Assembly: GCA_951217055.1 (NCBI GenBank)
Contig: OX578279.1
Location: 24,916,173-24,980,172 of the forward strand
Reading direction: 5' to 3'
DNA from: Gerris lacustris
Taxonomy: Eukaryota; Arthropoda; Insecta; Hemiptera; Gerridae
Length of the DNA: 64,000 nt
The position numbers and the translations under genes were made by a program. Each line of letters starts with the position of its first letter. The first letter of the stretch is position 1. The notes under the pieces are model-generated. The model saw nothing but the letters and a program-made list of their open reading frames with translations, was not told where the DNA came from and did not search any database. Positions 1-12,199 of the stretch are shown piece after piece.

Positions 1-375
1 TAAATAATTCCTTATATTCTACATTAGTTTTGGTTTTGAACTAGCTTTGATTTGAACTATAGAAAATAATCTCTATTTTGTACCAAAGTCTGTAAAACAG
101 AATCCTAAACACAACAAAATGATATGCAATAAAAACTACAATCTCTAATCCCTTGATTAAACTATTGTATTTGAATAATTCCTTATATTCTACATTAGTT
201 TTGGTTTTGAACTAGCTTTGATTTGAACTATAGAAAATAATCTCTATTTTGTACCAAAGTCTGTAAAACAGAATCCTAAACACAACAAAATTATATGCAA
301 TAAAAACTACAATCTCTAATCCCTTGATTAAACTATTGTATTTGAATAATTCCTTTTATTCTACATTAGTTTTGA
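1..375. repeat. 171-bp tandem repeat (satellite-like), window starts inside the array
   Basis: The segment starting 'aataattcc' at position 3 recurs at 174 and again at 345, a constant period of 171 bp. The first two copies differ at very few positions, for example 'aaaatgatatg' against 'aaaattatatg'. The third copy diverges after about 30 bases. The array is AT-rich, and its true left extent lies outside the window. Confidence 0.9.
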
Positions 376-774
376 TTCTTATAACATTTTAAAAAGTGTT
401 ATTAAATTAATGATAGACACGGTGTCTCCACCACAGTTTAGTCAGATATAGCTATGCTGATGTCCTTGATGTTATATAATAGCTTTACTGATATGATTTT
501 CCACTGTAAGGTTAGTGCACTTTCTACAATAAAAAGTCCAGTGTTTTGCTTAATACACAATTGTATATTAACAGCGATTTAAGTGTTAATACATCAGATT
601 TCAGAGATTTTATTTTTTGCAAGTGGAAGAGGTAAACGTGGTTATTTCTACGTTATAACTAGATCACTTCAAATTAAACAAGGAACTAGTATTTATAGGA
701 TAAAAAAAACTATGCTAGTTTTTTTCTTTTTTTTTTGGTTTTAGTCCCATTCACTTTTATTTTTGGTTACCCGA

Positions 775-862
775 CAACTTTACTCATCTACTCGATAAGA
801 TCATCATCAGTGTGAAACATGTCTCACCTCTTTGGGATTTGAACTCACAGCCGGGGTTTATA
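775..862 (-). mobile_element. tRNA-derived SINE relic (box B side)
   Basis: On the minus strand a box B-like 'gagttcaaatccc' is followed by 'gagacatgtttcac' and a 'gagtagatgagtaaagttg' tail. A related order (box B-like, 'gagacatgtta', 'catctagtagttgtgtaaag') occurs on the plus strand at 52,222-52,320. Two dispersed copies with a tRNA-like B box suggest an old SINE family. No clear A box remains. Confidence 0.4.
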
Positions 863-1284
863 ACAACTATAAGATTTATAACAACTATAAATTATTACTC
901 ATTATTAGTCAATAAAACTCAATTTTAAGACATAACTAGTTAAATTCAAAGCTAGTTTTTTTACCGAGATTCCGTAAAATTCGCTCATAGTTAATAAATC
1001 TGATAGCAAATTTAAGTAAATAAAATTAAGTAACCTGAAAATTAAGTTTCACCAAAAACTGCTGGAATCTAGAAATATGAAGCTCTTAAATTTCACAACT
1101 AGACTGAAAAATATAGGAACACTTAAACCTACCATACAACTAATTAACTTGAAGAAGCCAATACAACTCAAAATTAGTTATTTCAAAAATCATTATAGTT
1201 AATAACTCAGCCATATCGAATTTAAGTCGATGAGGAAAATCGATTTGTATATTGTCAAAAAAACTACAATTGCTATCATTTAAT

Positions 1285-1335
1285 GTAGATTGGTTTCGAC
1301 CCCTTTATTATAGGTCTTCATCAGAAAACCAAATA
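1285..1335 (-). other. Hammerhead-like motif, single copy
   Basis: Read on the minus strand: CTGATGA (complement of 1318-1324), then a stem GACC...GGTC, then GAAACC (complement of 1292-1297). The run after GAAA is not self-complementary, and the flanks GGTTT and AAACC can pair directly. This copy is therefore a weak hammerhead candidate and may be a simple hairpin. Confidence 0.3.
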
Positions 1336-2793
1336 AGAAAGTAATGATGACATTATATTTACAAAATCTCTAATTACAAAAAAAAAAATCTGAAGTGGAA
1401 AAGACCAATATATTTTCAAGCTGTTTAAAGAATAAAAATAAATCGAACAAATTTAGACCTTTGTATAATGGTTACCATCAATAAATGAATAAACTGATGT
1501 TATAAGTAATTTCCAACAAATCTCCATTGAAAAGGAAGAGGATTCTTTAAATGAAAGAGCAAACTGTTTAAGTAAATGGTTAGAGGTCAGATCGGTTTGG
1601 TTTGCTGGACAAGTTACAATAATACTAAATTTTAAAAAAAATCTATCCAATCGGTTTCCAATCGATGGGCATCAATCCAATTAATGGGCAATGTGTACAT
1701 TTCGGAGATCTTCTACAAATAATGGTTGTACGGTCAAGAAGTTTTAACAAATAGCAAACAAACCTTAATTCCCAGAAGTAGCCTTTAGAAAGATCTTCTA
1801 AGAAGGTATAGTATATCAATATTTGACATCCTGATTCTGATATATTTACACAAAACCTTAAATTCTAATTAAACTTTGAAATTGACTCTACTACTTTAAT
1901 AAAATACTTCATTCTAGACCACTTAATCAGAAACTAAATGCAATTAACTGGATTAGAATTATTTATAATTAATTGATTTTCATTTTTGCCACTTTCTATT
2001 TGATTAGATTGGGACTTAAAAGAAAGGTTTTATATTCAGAAGCAAATATTATAACAATAAATAAAAGACGAAGAGTAAACTTAAACCACTCAAGAAACCG
2101 CAACCACAATTATGAAATCAGATATTTAAATTAAATTTCGCGTTTACTAAACAAACTTATGAATTTTCTTTCTGTTTTTACCTTTAGAGCTCGATTTCAT
2201 CCACCGATTTTATCCTCGACTCTTGTTCTTCGATATTACCAAATAAAACTTAATTCAATTAGTTTGAAAAAAGACATTTTTAAAGAGAGCACAACCGGTC
2301 TAATATTTATTTAAATATTTATCACGAGTACCTATTTTTATTACAAATTCGTGAGGTCCTTAAGTCCTTATTAAACATTGCTATTATTATCAGTTGTTTG
2401 AAAACAAGTGATAAACTTTACTCTACAATATCATTCAGTTTTTACTTTAGCCGGGCTTAGCTTTATTTCCTACACTAGCTAGTTTTATTTCTATTCTCTT
2501 TAACTCTGTCGTAATCTGGCACTGGCATTAAACATCCCTTAAGGGCTTCTGCTTTAACCTATGGAGCTGTAAAAGAACACCTAAACATCTTAAATCTATT
2601 AATATGATTCAATTCTCATACACCTTTCTAAAAAATAGTTTTATATCAATTCTTCCTAACTCTATAAAAATCTTAGAAGACAAGATATAAGATATTTAAA
2701 ATGAAATCTTTGCTGATACCAGATCATGTTAAGAATTTACTATTTTGGATTGTCAGTAAATAATTAAGTTTTAACAAAAAATATAAGAAAAGA

Positions 2794-2813
2794 TACACAC
2801 ACACACACACACA
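2794..2813. repeat. (AC)n microsatellite
   Basis: About ten uninterrupted AC dinucleotides. Confidence 0.95.
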
Positions 2814-3257
2814 GGGCGATTATATTAAACATGTAGCAAACATTCAGGGAGTCATTCCTTGAGCTATTTTAAGATTTTCTTGTCCTCGAAATACATACAA
2901 TACTTTATTTCTTGCTTATTGCACGTAATGATTTTTAAACTACAAAAACTGCTTAAAATTACTAACACTATCTAGGATGCACAACCAATCTTGTCTTCAT
3001 TGATTGTCGAACCTTTAAAATATACCAGGGTTACTTCTTGTTGCATTAAACCCATAAATTACTATCCTATTTCACAAATCTACTACATTTTTCACTGGAG
3101 TAGTGTATACTAATGCCTTCAAATAGCCCATAGGAAAAAGTCTAAGGGATTTAAGACTAGGGATCGAGCAAGCCATAAGTGAAGTAATTTACTCTTGGGC
3201 CAGCTAAAGTGTTTGAGTGTATGTGTATATATACAAATATATATATATACATGTCGG

Positions 3258-3345
<88 letters not shown>
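3258..3345. repeat. (TA)n microsatellite
   Basis: About 88 bp of alternating TA. The apparent Tyr-Ile reading frames across it are translations of the repeat, not genes. Confidence 0.97.
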
Positions 3346-3349
<4 letters not shown>

Positions 3350-6009
3350 ATTTGTATTTATTTATTTATATGTTAGTTTGCTATCGTAAAAGGGAAATTA
3401 AAGGGAATGGAATTACTTTTTTTTTATCTTTATTACTGCTGTAAAAGTGACATTACTACAAGTTGAATTGCATTCCTAATGACACCACATAGTGCTAGAA
3501 TCTTTTTAAGTGTACTTTTCTCATCTTTTTTTTAATATTACTCTTAAGAATCTAATAGATTAGGGGTAGAAATGTATATAATGTAACATCATAAAAAAAA
3601 ATTTAAAATGACTGAATGCATTTTTTAATGAGGATCAGTATCACAACTTTCAAAAAAATGGCTCAAGCAATTCCTATTTTTCCTCTGCAAAAACTAGTTT
3701 CTTCTATTAAATCGCTTGGCAAAATTAACTGAGGCAATGGATACATTAAACCATCCACCGTCAGCATTATCTAAGTCTGCATTATCATTTTAGGGATATG
3801 ATTCACGAGCCATGGATTTAATCTACACAAAGAGTAAAATCAGAGAGGACTTTAAAGGGAAATAATTACGGACAATACACAGCAATTACGCATACATAAA
3901 ATTGGTAGTAAATTTAACTTGGTATGTACAGTAAGTTACTGGTCACTAATAAATCACATGTTACAGGTTAAACAAGCACTGTGGTTGTAAATTTAGGAGA
4001 CTGTGACAAATTAAAGACTTTCACAGTACAAAATTACATTTAAGCCAGTAAATTTCCACGAGGCAAGCCACTTTATCAATGCAATTTAGGACACAACTTG
4101 AAGTAGTAAAAAATCAGAATCTAGTCTGACGATTTACAATTCTACGAACGAACACTGAGGGTTGTAGTGATAATGAAAATACAGTCAAACTCAATTTGAC
4201 TCGATTGATGCATGTGGAACAGATTAGCTTTCAACAGCGAGCGGGCAATGTAATATTTTCCAACAGTATTACGCTGTCACAAGAGCAAAATGCTTCAACA
4301 TTATAGTCCGATCCTTGAACTTTATTAATGTAATTATCTTAATCAGTGAGTATGTTTGTTTGTAATTTTCCTTTAGTTCTTAAATCTTTGCAGTACATAT
4401 ATACATAAATTTTAATTTCTCATAAACAAAGTATGTATGTACATAGTAAGTAATGGGTTGGCGTAAATATTCAATTTTGTGATTTTTATAATTTTCTGTT
4501 CTACTAATTGAAGATCACTCTAGTTCGATGATAAAGCCGCACTAAATGACCATGTAACTGAATTATTTATTAGCTAATTACAGTAGTTTACTATTGTGTA
4601 AGTTTATCAATAATAATATTTAAGCTTTGTTACAAATGTATGCGATTAGAATGTCGAAAGCTAGAAAGCAAAATCTCTCCCAAAATTTTAGGAAACAATA
4701 TAAACGAATAGGGTCTTCGGTTTACGCTAAAGTTTGTTAAGGAGCAAATATTGGTGTAAAACATTTTGCCGGATGAATGAGGAGTTAGATTTCCTAAGGG
4801 ACAGGGTTCTGAGATAAGAATGAAACTGTACAGAGAAGCTTCCAGAGGAAGTGAAGCTATAATCTCAACAAGACCTAACCCTTGGCCTTCAAGGATAAAA
4901 GCTTAAACAATATTAAGGCTATATGTATCTCAGCAACGAAACTCAACTCTCTGGGGTTAATACAAGGCTGTACAACCAACAAGCTTTCCCATAAGCCTGT
5001 GAGATTACGTTCACGAAATTTTAGAACCTAACATAACATAACAGTGTTACTACGATGTTTCCGTTTAATCGAAAAGGTTTTTCCATTTATCCTTTTCTTG
5101 GGTTCAACCAGATAAGGTCTATTGAAGGCTATTTATATGTATGCGTAGAGCTTTGAAGGAAATTGCGTTGGAGAAATAAGGGTGAAAAATGCATGAAACA
5201 TTTAGCAAGCAAGTCGATAAAGTATACCCATATTTGACATATTTAACATTGTTTTACCTCCTTTAAATAAAGAGCTTTAAAATGTATTACCAAATATCAT
5301 ACTTCTTTTCAAATATCTTCTCGTTTATCCTTTTATTACGCTTATTTCATAACTCATAGCAGTAAAATAAAATTCCAGCCACAGAAACATATGAAACATT
5401 TTTAATTTAACGTTTTAACACATTTCAGGCTGATCACATTTATTATTTATCTATAACATGTGTCTGGTGTCTATGTCTACCCAGTAAAAAAACTTATAGT
5501 CAAACTAATGACAAATAAATAATACTGATAAGTTTTAACAACACACAACACTAACTGGCAATCAACGATAGCCTAAGCTTGAATTAAATTCAAAGAGCAA
5601 AAAAAATTAAAATAAAAAAACCCAATTATTGCTGATTTTTAATTTAATACATTAATACGGTCCGGTTTCGTCCTGCGCTGAATTAAAGTCATGACAAACT
5701 ATATTGGTCAAAATTGGCCAGGATTAAACAATAAGCTATCACGGGTTTTTTGACTGAAATATTTTGCTCCTTTGAGTTTTATTTATTATGAATCTAGGCA
5801 GTAAAAACAAGCCTATTTTATATTCACTCTTCAACTTTTATTCAGTATATTTAGTTCATTTATAAATATAAAATAAAATAACATTAGCATATTAAGTTTA
5901 ACTAACCTTCAGCGCCAATATTTTTTATAAAGTAAATTAATTCTAAGAACCGCTACTTTTAATTAAGAATAAAATAATTGAGGTGTTCGTGACAGTTCAA
6001 GTTTAATTA

Positions 6010-6290
6010 GAGAGCATGTTAGCGAGATACTGTCAAATAAAAGACAATGAGAAAGTTTATGCTAACGTTTCGCTGAATTTATTAGCATCATCAGAGCAAG
6101 AAACAAAGTATAAAATAAAAACAATAGAAAAAGGTCAAGGTTGACTCTATTCCTTAATAACATTTGGTTCTCGACCTTTTTGTATTATTTTTATTTTATA
6201 CTTTGTTTCTTGCTCTGATGATGCTAATAAACTCAGCGAAACGTTAGCAACAACTTTCTCAGAGTGTTTAATTTGATAGAATATCGCTAA
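6010..6290. mobile_element. Imperfect inverted repeat with hammerhead-like motifs in both arms
   Basis: The two arms, about 6040-6110 and 6195-6265, are near-complementary around a central spacer. Both carry CTGATGA, a GCT...AGC stem, GAAACGTT and AGCA. The right arm (6210-6250, plus) also has a 5-bp outer stem, TTGCT (6210-6214) with AGCAA (6246-6250). This matches a type I hammerhead layout with ACGT as a self-complementary stem III. I read it as two oppositely oriented partial copies of one retroelement end; Penelope-like elements are the best family guess. Confidence 0.55.
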
Positions 6291-7154
6291 GATACCTTCC
6301 AAAAACAAAATTTACTTTAATATTTCATGTGTATAAATAATAATACCAACGTAATAATAATTAAAAATTCTCTCTCTCTCACTCAATAAACTGATAAAAA
6401 TCCGTAACTTAGACTAAAATGTTTCGAAAGCTATAAATCCGTAAAGAAGAGTTTTCATCAAAACGACTTTTGAAACCATTTATCATCTATATAACTGTAT
6501 TTATTATCAGCGATGGGAATTAATTCCTGCACAGGACGATTTTCTTGTTGAAAAACATACAGATCCTTAAGCCAGCCATACATGTTTCAATTAGTCCTAC
6601 TAGACAAAGCTTACAACAAAAGCAATTATGTAGTACTTGATACTTGATACGCTAATTAACACTTTTTTACAGTTTTTAACACTGCAAAATTTAAGACCTG
6701 ACACGAACTACTATAGTATTATTTATGTCTACTAGATTGAAAAATAATAAATGAAATTATATTTTGCCTATATTCGCTTTCTATTCTTAACTTATTGCAC
6801 AAAACTAAAATCCTGTCATTTTTATATTTTAAATCGCTTGACCGGAAAATACTAATAATTTTTAACTAGGAGTAAGCAGTTTTTAACAAATCTAAAAATA
6901 TAGCAAAGCTTAATGCATAAAAACACACATGTATATAATATATATCACACTAATGGATGTAATGTATTTCTTTAAAAGAAGAGGACAAATAGAAACAATA
7001 TTCTCTTCTTTATTATCCAGTTTTTAAAACTATTAAAATATTTCATGACAAGTTAAATAAGTTATGAGTTAAAAAAAAAATGAATACTTTGACCTTGTGT
7101 ATTTTAAATTAAATACATTAAAGAATATTATAGCAAAATACATATACATATGTA

Positions 7155-7155
<1 letters not shown>

Positions 7156-7223
<68 letters not shown>
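7156..7223. repeat. (TA)n microsatellite
   Basis: About 68 bp of alternating AT. Confidence 0.97.
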
Positions 7224-7228
<5 letters not shown>

Positions 7229-7685
7229 TTTGCATGTAAACCATGCTAAACCGGTTTAAAAACAGTAAGTAAATAAAACTCCGTTTCTTAAATTTAAACA
7301 ACGCTAACCAGTGTATTCATACAGTCATAACTCCGTTCACCGAAAACTTGGCAAGGAAGTGTAAACAAAGTGACAGAGTAATATACATGCATAGAACGTA
7401 GAACTATAATTTAGCTTGTATCAAGTTTTTTAAGCTTACTCTTATTTTATTTTATTTTTTTTTTTCTGAATTATTCAACCATTTTGATTTAATTGGATAA
7501 CAAGCCAGGTTTGTTATAAGAGTATTAAAGAAAAATATAATTTCTATTAATATATCCTTTATTATATTAGGGATTAATAACTCCGTCACATACTAATGCT
7601 AAAGTATGTTATCAGAAGAAGTAGATCTTTAAAGTGTGCAACAATATTGTAAACAGGTCAAGTGTGTGCTAGTCAGCACACAGCG

Positions 7686-8382
7686 AGGGTCCGTAGGCAA
7701 CCCTGTATAGTTTAAGTAGTACCCTATTGATGGTGTTTTTTAAAATGCTAAAAAGCTTACTTTTAACTATCCTATGGGTCTGATATTCTCAAAACTCATA
7801 AACAAACTTCTGATAAAGTATTTTTTTGCCATTGAACCGGACTGCAACCATATAAATACATCGAAAAGACCATAGTTATATAAAAAAAAAACGTATTTTG
7901 TCAATAAAAAAAAAACGTATTTTGTCAATAAAAAATAAAATAATATTTTTTTCGAAATTTCCAAAAAGTGGTATCTTTACTTTTGGTCGAAGAATGTTCA
8001 GGAATTTTTTCAGATTTTTTGCACTTCACATAAGCGAGAGGGGGGTGGGACACGTTTCACACCCACTTCAAACTTGCCTATGCTCGCCCTATCAAAGTTA
8101 TAAAATAACAATTATATATTTTTGTAATCAGCTCGACGTACCCTTTCATATGATACCCCTCACGGTGTCGAAAAAAATTAATAAATTTTAACCCTTAAGT
8201 TTTTTTACCCTAATTCTTTTTTAAAAATATTTTTTTTTAGTCGCTATATTTTTAATATATGTGGGTAGGTACAAGACACATGCATGCCAAATTTCAAAGT
8301 GATCGGACGAAAGGTGTAGCCGTGAGAGCGGACAGACACACGCAGGAAAATATAAGGGTCCTTGGTTTTGCCTACGGACCCT
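7686..8382. mobile_element. AGGGTCC-ended foldback element, about 697 bp
   Basis: It starts AGGGTCCGTAGGCAA and ends with the inverse TTGCCTACGGACCCT. Inside the right end is a second 'aagggtcc' that can fold on the terminus. The segment before it contains 'gccaaatttcaaagtgatcgg' wording followed by 'gacagacaca', a theme repeated near 14,946 and 56,648. Related ends lie at 37,381 (plus) and 44,942 (minus). No target duplication is clear. Confidence 0.65.
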
Positions 8383-8812
8383 AAAAATATATTACATATC
8401 TATAAAGAAGTAAGTGGTCTTCACCACATACTTCTTAATACATTTTTCCTTTGACTGATATATTTACTGCATAGAACTAATCCGGCAACAGTTTGTCTAT
8501 TTTCTAAGAGGAAATATTGAACTTGAGATAAGTGTTATAAGGGTCAATAGTTACAACTTTAATTGGAATTTGTGTGAATTTCTCCAACTGGCTTTGTTGA
8601 AAAGTTTTAAACTTTTTCCGTATGAACTTTAGTTTTAAGGAATCGTATGGAGGTTTCAGTTTGGGTGTTTCAATTTTATTTCACAGGGAAACTTGAGAAA
8701 TGAAACTCAAAACAAATTCCTAGCAAAAATAAAAAATAGAAATAAAATAAAGTATTAACAGAATAAAAAAAATTGGGCTTTGGGAAAAGTATAAACGAAT
8801 TAAAATAAAACA

Positions 8813-9202
8813 GTAGTCTGTCAATTAGTGTGGCACATAGCTTCCTCCTTTTGGCTAACCTTCCAAATTTCATAACAATCAGATCAATACTATTGATGAT
8901 ATAGGTGTAAATAAATGTACGTTCGTGCGCATATGGAAGAGAACAAAATGGGCGCAGAAGGTTAAAACTTAAATGGTATCAACTATGGGCTAATTATGAG
9001 CTAACACCCATTTTTTAGGATATGTTGATTTGCAAACATTGAGCGCAGACCAACAGACAGACACAGAACCAAATAGTTTCCCTAATGTCTGAAAAGGAAT
9101 TCTGTCTTGGAATATTTGTAATTGGGGACATACAATTTTTTCGGTCTTCAGAACGATCACATACATAGCTTCCGTTACCTTCGGTAAGCTCGAAAGCAAA
9201 AT
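8813..9202 (+). mobile_element. LINE/SINE-like repeat family, copy A
   Basis: It begins 'gtagtctgtcaattagtgtggcac' in sense and ends with a hairpin 'gcttccgttacc...ggtaagctcgaaagc' followed by an A/T tail. The same start and end occur at 11,193-11,843 and 56,313-56,903, all in the plus orientation. Minus-strand open frames across it are repeat translations, not genes. The 3' hairpin plus short tail suggests a non-LTR retrotransposon end, but no reverse transcriptase remains. Confidence 0.6.
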
Positions 9203-10123
9203 TAATATTCAAATAGATAGGAGAAATCATAATCATGTTATGAAAATTATAGTTGGAAGCTGGATTCTTGTCTAAATTATTCAAATTTAGGTTTTGTTTG
9301 TCGTAAAGAATTCTATTATTTCATTGAACTAAGTTGAATTTTGATAATCGATGTTTTAAATTTGCCAAAAAGATTTAGGAAAACTTGAGAATCATAAAAA
9401 AAAAGAAGCAAGTATAATAGCTTTTAGGGTAAAATAATTGACAACGATGAAGTAAAAAACAAAGCAGTCAACGCTTTCAAGACGAGTTGAAAAGCAAGGT
9501 GAAAGTGAAAGTGAACCTTCGCAAGTGGGAGATTATCCGAAATAAGAAATATCGGAGATTTTTTATATTCAAACATAGTTAATTTTAACACCGGCAGTTC
9601 TGTGAATTAGTTGACTTTTGAGGAGTTATTTAAAAATTCGACAGACATGTGCAGTGAGGTTTACACTTATATCTTGAATAAATTTATTTATAGAAATAAA
9701 GTATAAATTATCTTTTCAATATAAATAACATTGAAGCTACAGTAACAATAATATTTGCAAAGACTTGACTTTGATCTTTAGTTTCATTCAATAAAAGATC
9801 TCATAATTCTTCGCAGGGTCAAATGGGTGAGACGGATTTAGCCTACGAACTTGTGATACGCTTATAATATATTTTTCATCTTTATTTTTATGTCTCCACT
9901 TAAAATTCACTATTTTATTGTCCACTATTGTTGCATATACACTTATTATTATTACAAATAGAGGATAACATATATTGATAACATTTTAAGAGGAACAAAT
10001 ACTTATTTAATCATAATAATAACTTGTCCATTAATATATTTATACCAAGTCTAGTATTTCATCTCTTCACCGTTTAACTTAATACTGAATAGACGAAATT
10101 GATTTTATCGCGAACAGCTCTTA

Positions 10124-10449
10124 AGCAGGGTTTATACGATGCCAGTTGATGAGAAAATTGTCGAGGATACTCGTCCTCAACTGGCTTCGGACCAGTCGTA
10201 GACCAGTCCAGTCCAACTAAACTCGTTCACAAAGGGATACAAATTGTCGTGGTAGTATAGACTTCGAGAAATGGCCAAGTGCAGAAAGTACCTCTCGGTT
10301 GACACAATTAGACTAGCACAAACAAAGATTGCTAGGGCAATTCTGAGGACAGTTGAATAGGCAATTGGACCAAAGTGTTCATACGTAGCCAAAAATTCTA
10401 TGTCAACTGTCATCTGACAATTGTCTCGTCAACTGGAATCGTGTTGGCT
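10124..10449. mobile_element. Harbinger-like MITE, 326 bp, TTA target duplication
   Basis: The ends are AGC...GGTTTATACGATGCCAG and the imperfect inverse CTGGAATCGTGTTGGCT. The sequence TTA directly flanks both sides (10,121-10,123 and 10,450-10,452). The inner part is also partly palindromic ('ccagttga...tcaactgg'). A 3-bp TWA duplication is typical of PIF/Harbinger elements. Confidence 0.65.
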
Positions 10450-10534
10450 TTACAAACTATAATTATATAAATTTTTATAAAACTATAGTACAAATACATC
10501 TCACAGGTGTCATACTGATCTAATAGCGATAGCA

Positions 10535-10536
<2 letters not shown>

Positions 10537-10575
<39 letters not shown>
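10537..10575. repeat. (ATT)n microsatellite
   Basis: About 13 uninterrupted ATT triplets. Confidence 0.95.
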
Positions 10576-10580
<5 letters not shown>

Positions 10581-11192
10581 TCAAGAGGAATTATGTTGTA
10601 ATTCTACGAAATTGTCAATAGCCACTTCCAACTAAGAACAGTGATTATTTTCTTCTATAAAAAAGGCAAATATGCATAAGTAATAAATAAAAATATTCTG
10701 GCATTGAGTATTCCCGCAGGCAAAACTTTGGTATATTTAATAATTTACCTAGCATACTTATAAAATATTAAAGAATAAATATAATTAATTCCAGACTAGT
10801 CTTATAACAAATATTTTTTTTAAAAAAAATACCATTATGAAGTATTGATTAAGGGGATATTTAAAGAAATTAAGATCATAAATATTTCCTCGTTTATAAT
10901 TACGCTATATTTCGTCCCTCTCCGGGACATAGTCATGACTTAAACATGAAAAATAATGAAATATATTTAATATGTAAGTATCAAATTACCATCCCTATAA
11001 ACTTTAACTCTAATATAATCTAAATCGACCCACATAAAAAGAAGACAAGTTTAATTTTTTTTTTTTTTGGTACAAAAACCCTATAATAAATATTTAATAT
11101 ACATTTTTTTAAGTATGGACATTAAAAAACTTTTACATTATTATATATATTTTTTTTCTATATCTTATTTTAATTTTTTTGTTAATATTTAA

Positions 11193-11843
11193 AATAGTCT
11201 GCCAATTACTGTGGCGCATAGAACCAATGATTTTATGCTTTTACAATCCATTATTGTCTCATTTAATAAAATGTTCCCCCGTTTTTAAAGCTGCCAAAAC
11301 TGTCGATATATTTTTTTGATACTTCAATGATTTTATGCTTTTAAATCCATTATTGTCAAATTTAATTAATTTTTCCCCCGTTTTATAAAGCTTTCAAAAC
11401 TGTTTTGATATTTTACATGAATGAAAGGATCAATTTAGCAAAATTTAAAGAGCGCAGCCAGTTGAAATTAATCTGGTGCTATCTGCAGGCTACTTTCGAT
11501 GAATCGTCAAAATTTCATAAAATCAGATGTGTATACTTTTGAAGATAAAGTGTAAATAAATGTATGATTGTGCTCATGTGGATGAGAAACAAATAGGCGC
11601 AGAAGATTGAAACATATATGGAAGCAACAATAGGATAATTATGACCTACCATTTAATTGCAATAAATTCAGACAAGTAGTTTTAAGATATGCTGGTTCGC
11701 AAAAATTGAGCGACAGACGGACACGGAACCAAATGTTCCCTGATGTCTGAAACGGATTTCTGTCTTGGAATTTTTGAGAGAGAGAAGACTTAAAATATTT
11801 TCGTTCTCCAGAACGATCACACAGCTTCCGTTACCTTCATTAT
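11193..11843 (+). mobile_element. LINE/SINE-like repeat family, copy B
   Basis: It shares the 'tagtctgccaattact...ggcgcatag' start and the 'cctgatgtctgaaacggatttc', 'gaacgatcacac', 'gcttccgttacc' end with copies A and C. The terminal hairpin is truncated. It contains an internal direct repeat of 'caatgattttatgctttt' (near 11,226 and 11,327). Confidence 0.6.
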
Positions 11844-12199
11844 GTAGTTATAAAAAACAAACCAATTTACCATTCTTGAATACAAAGTATTTGAGAGTTT
11901 TGAATCATATGCTAATGATGCTTGAATCTTTAAGTTGTCAAAAGATTGGTTCTCCCCTTATAAATTTTATTACTATTCTGTTAATTTTTAATAGTAAATA
12001 TTTATTTGCATTAAGAATAATACTGAACAAATAAGTAAACCGGATACTTTTATCATACGAGTATATCAGAAAAACGTTATCAATAAAACCAACTGACTCT
12101 GTGGCGGAGCAGCTCGTGGAAAGCCTAGGTCTGCAAAAAGACGTTGACGTTATCATTATATTATCATAATTTCTTTGAGATTTGTTGATAGTGGACATT

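Larger units (their letters stand above)
376..6000. other. Intergenic AT-rich DNA, no gene seen
   Basis: No open frame here has codon structure, domain similarity or splice context that I can support. It contains simple repeats (2794-2813, 3258-3345), a SINE-like relic near 775-862 and one hammerhead-like motif near 1285-1335. The rest is unassigned AT-rich sequence. Confidence 0.6.

Noticed and set aside
3195..3444. Tyr-Ile-rich open frames
   Set aside because: They translate the (TA)n microsatellite and have no other support.
8990..9284. Minus-strand frames with 'SLPKVTEA'-like starts; also at 56,573-56,880
   Set aside because: They recur only because they overlap copies of the same hairpin-tailed repeat. 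They are antisense to it and have no domain.
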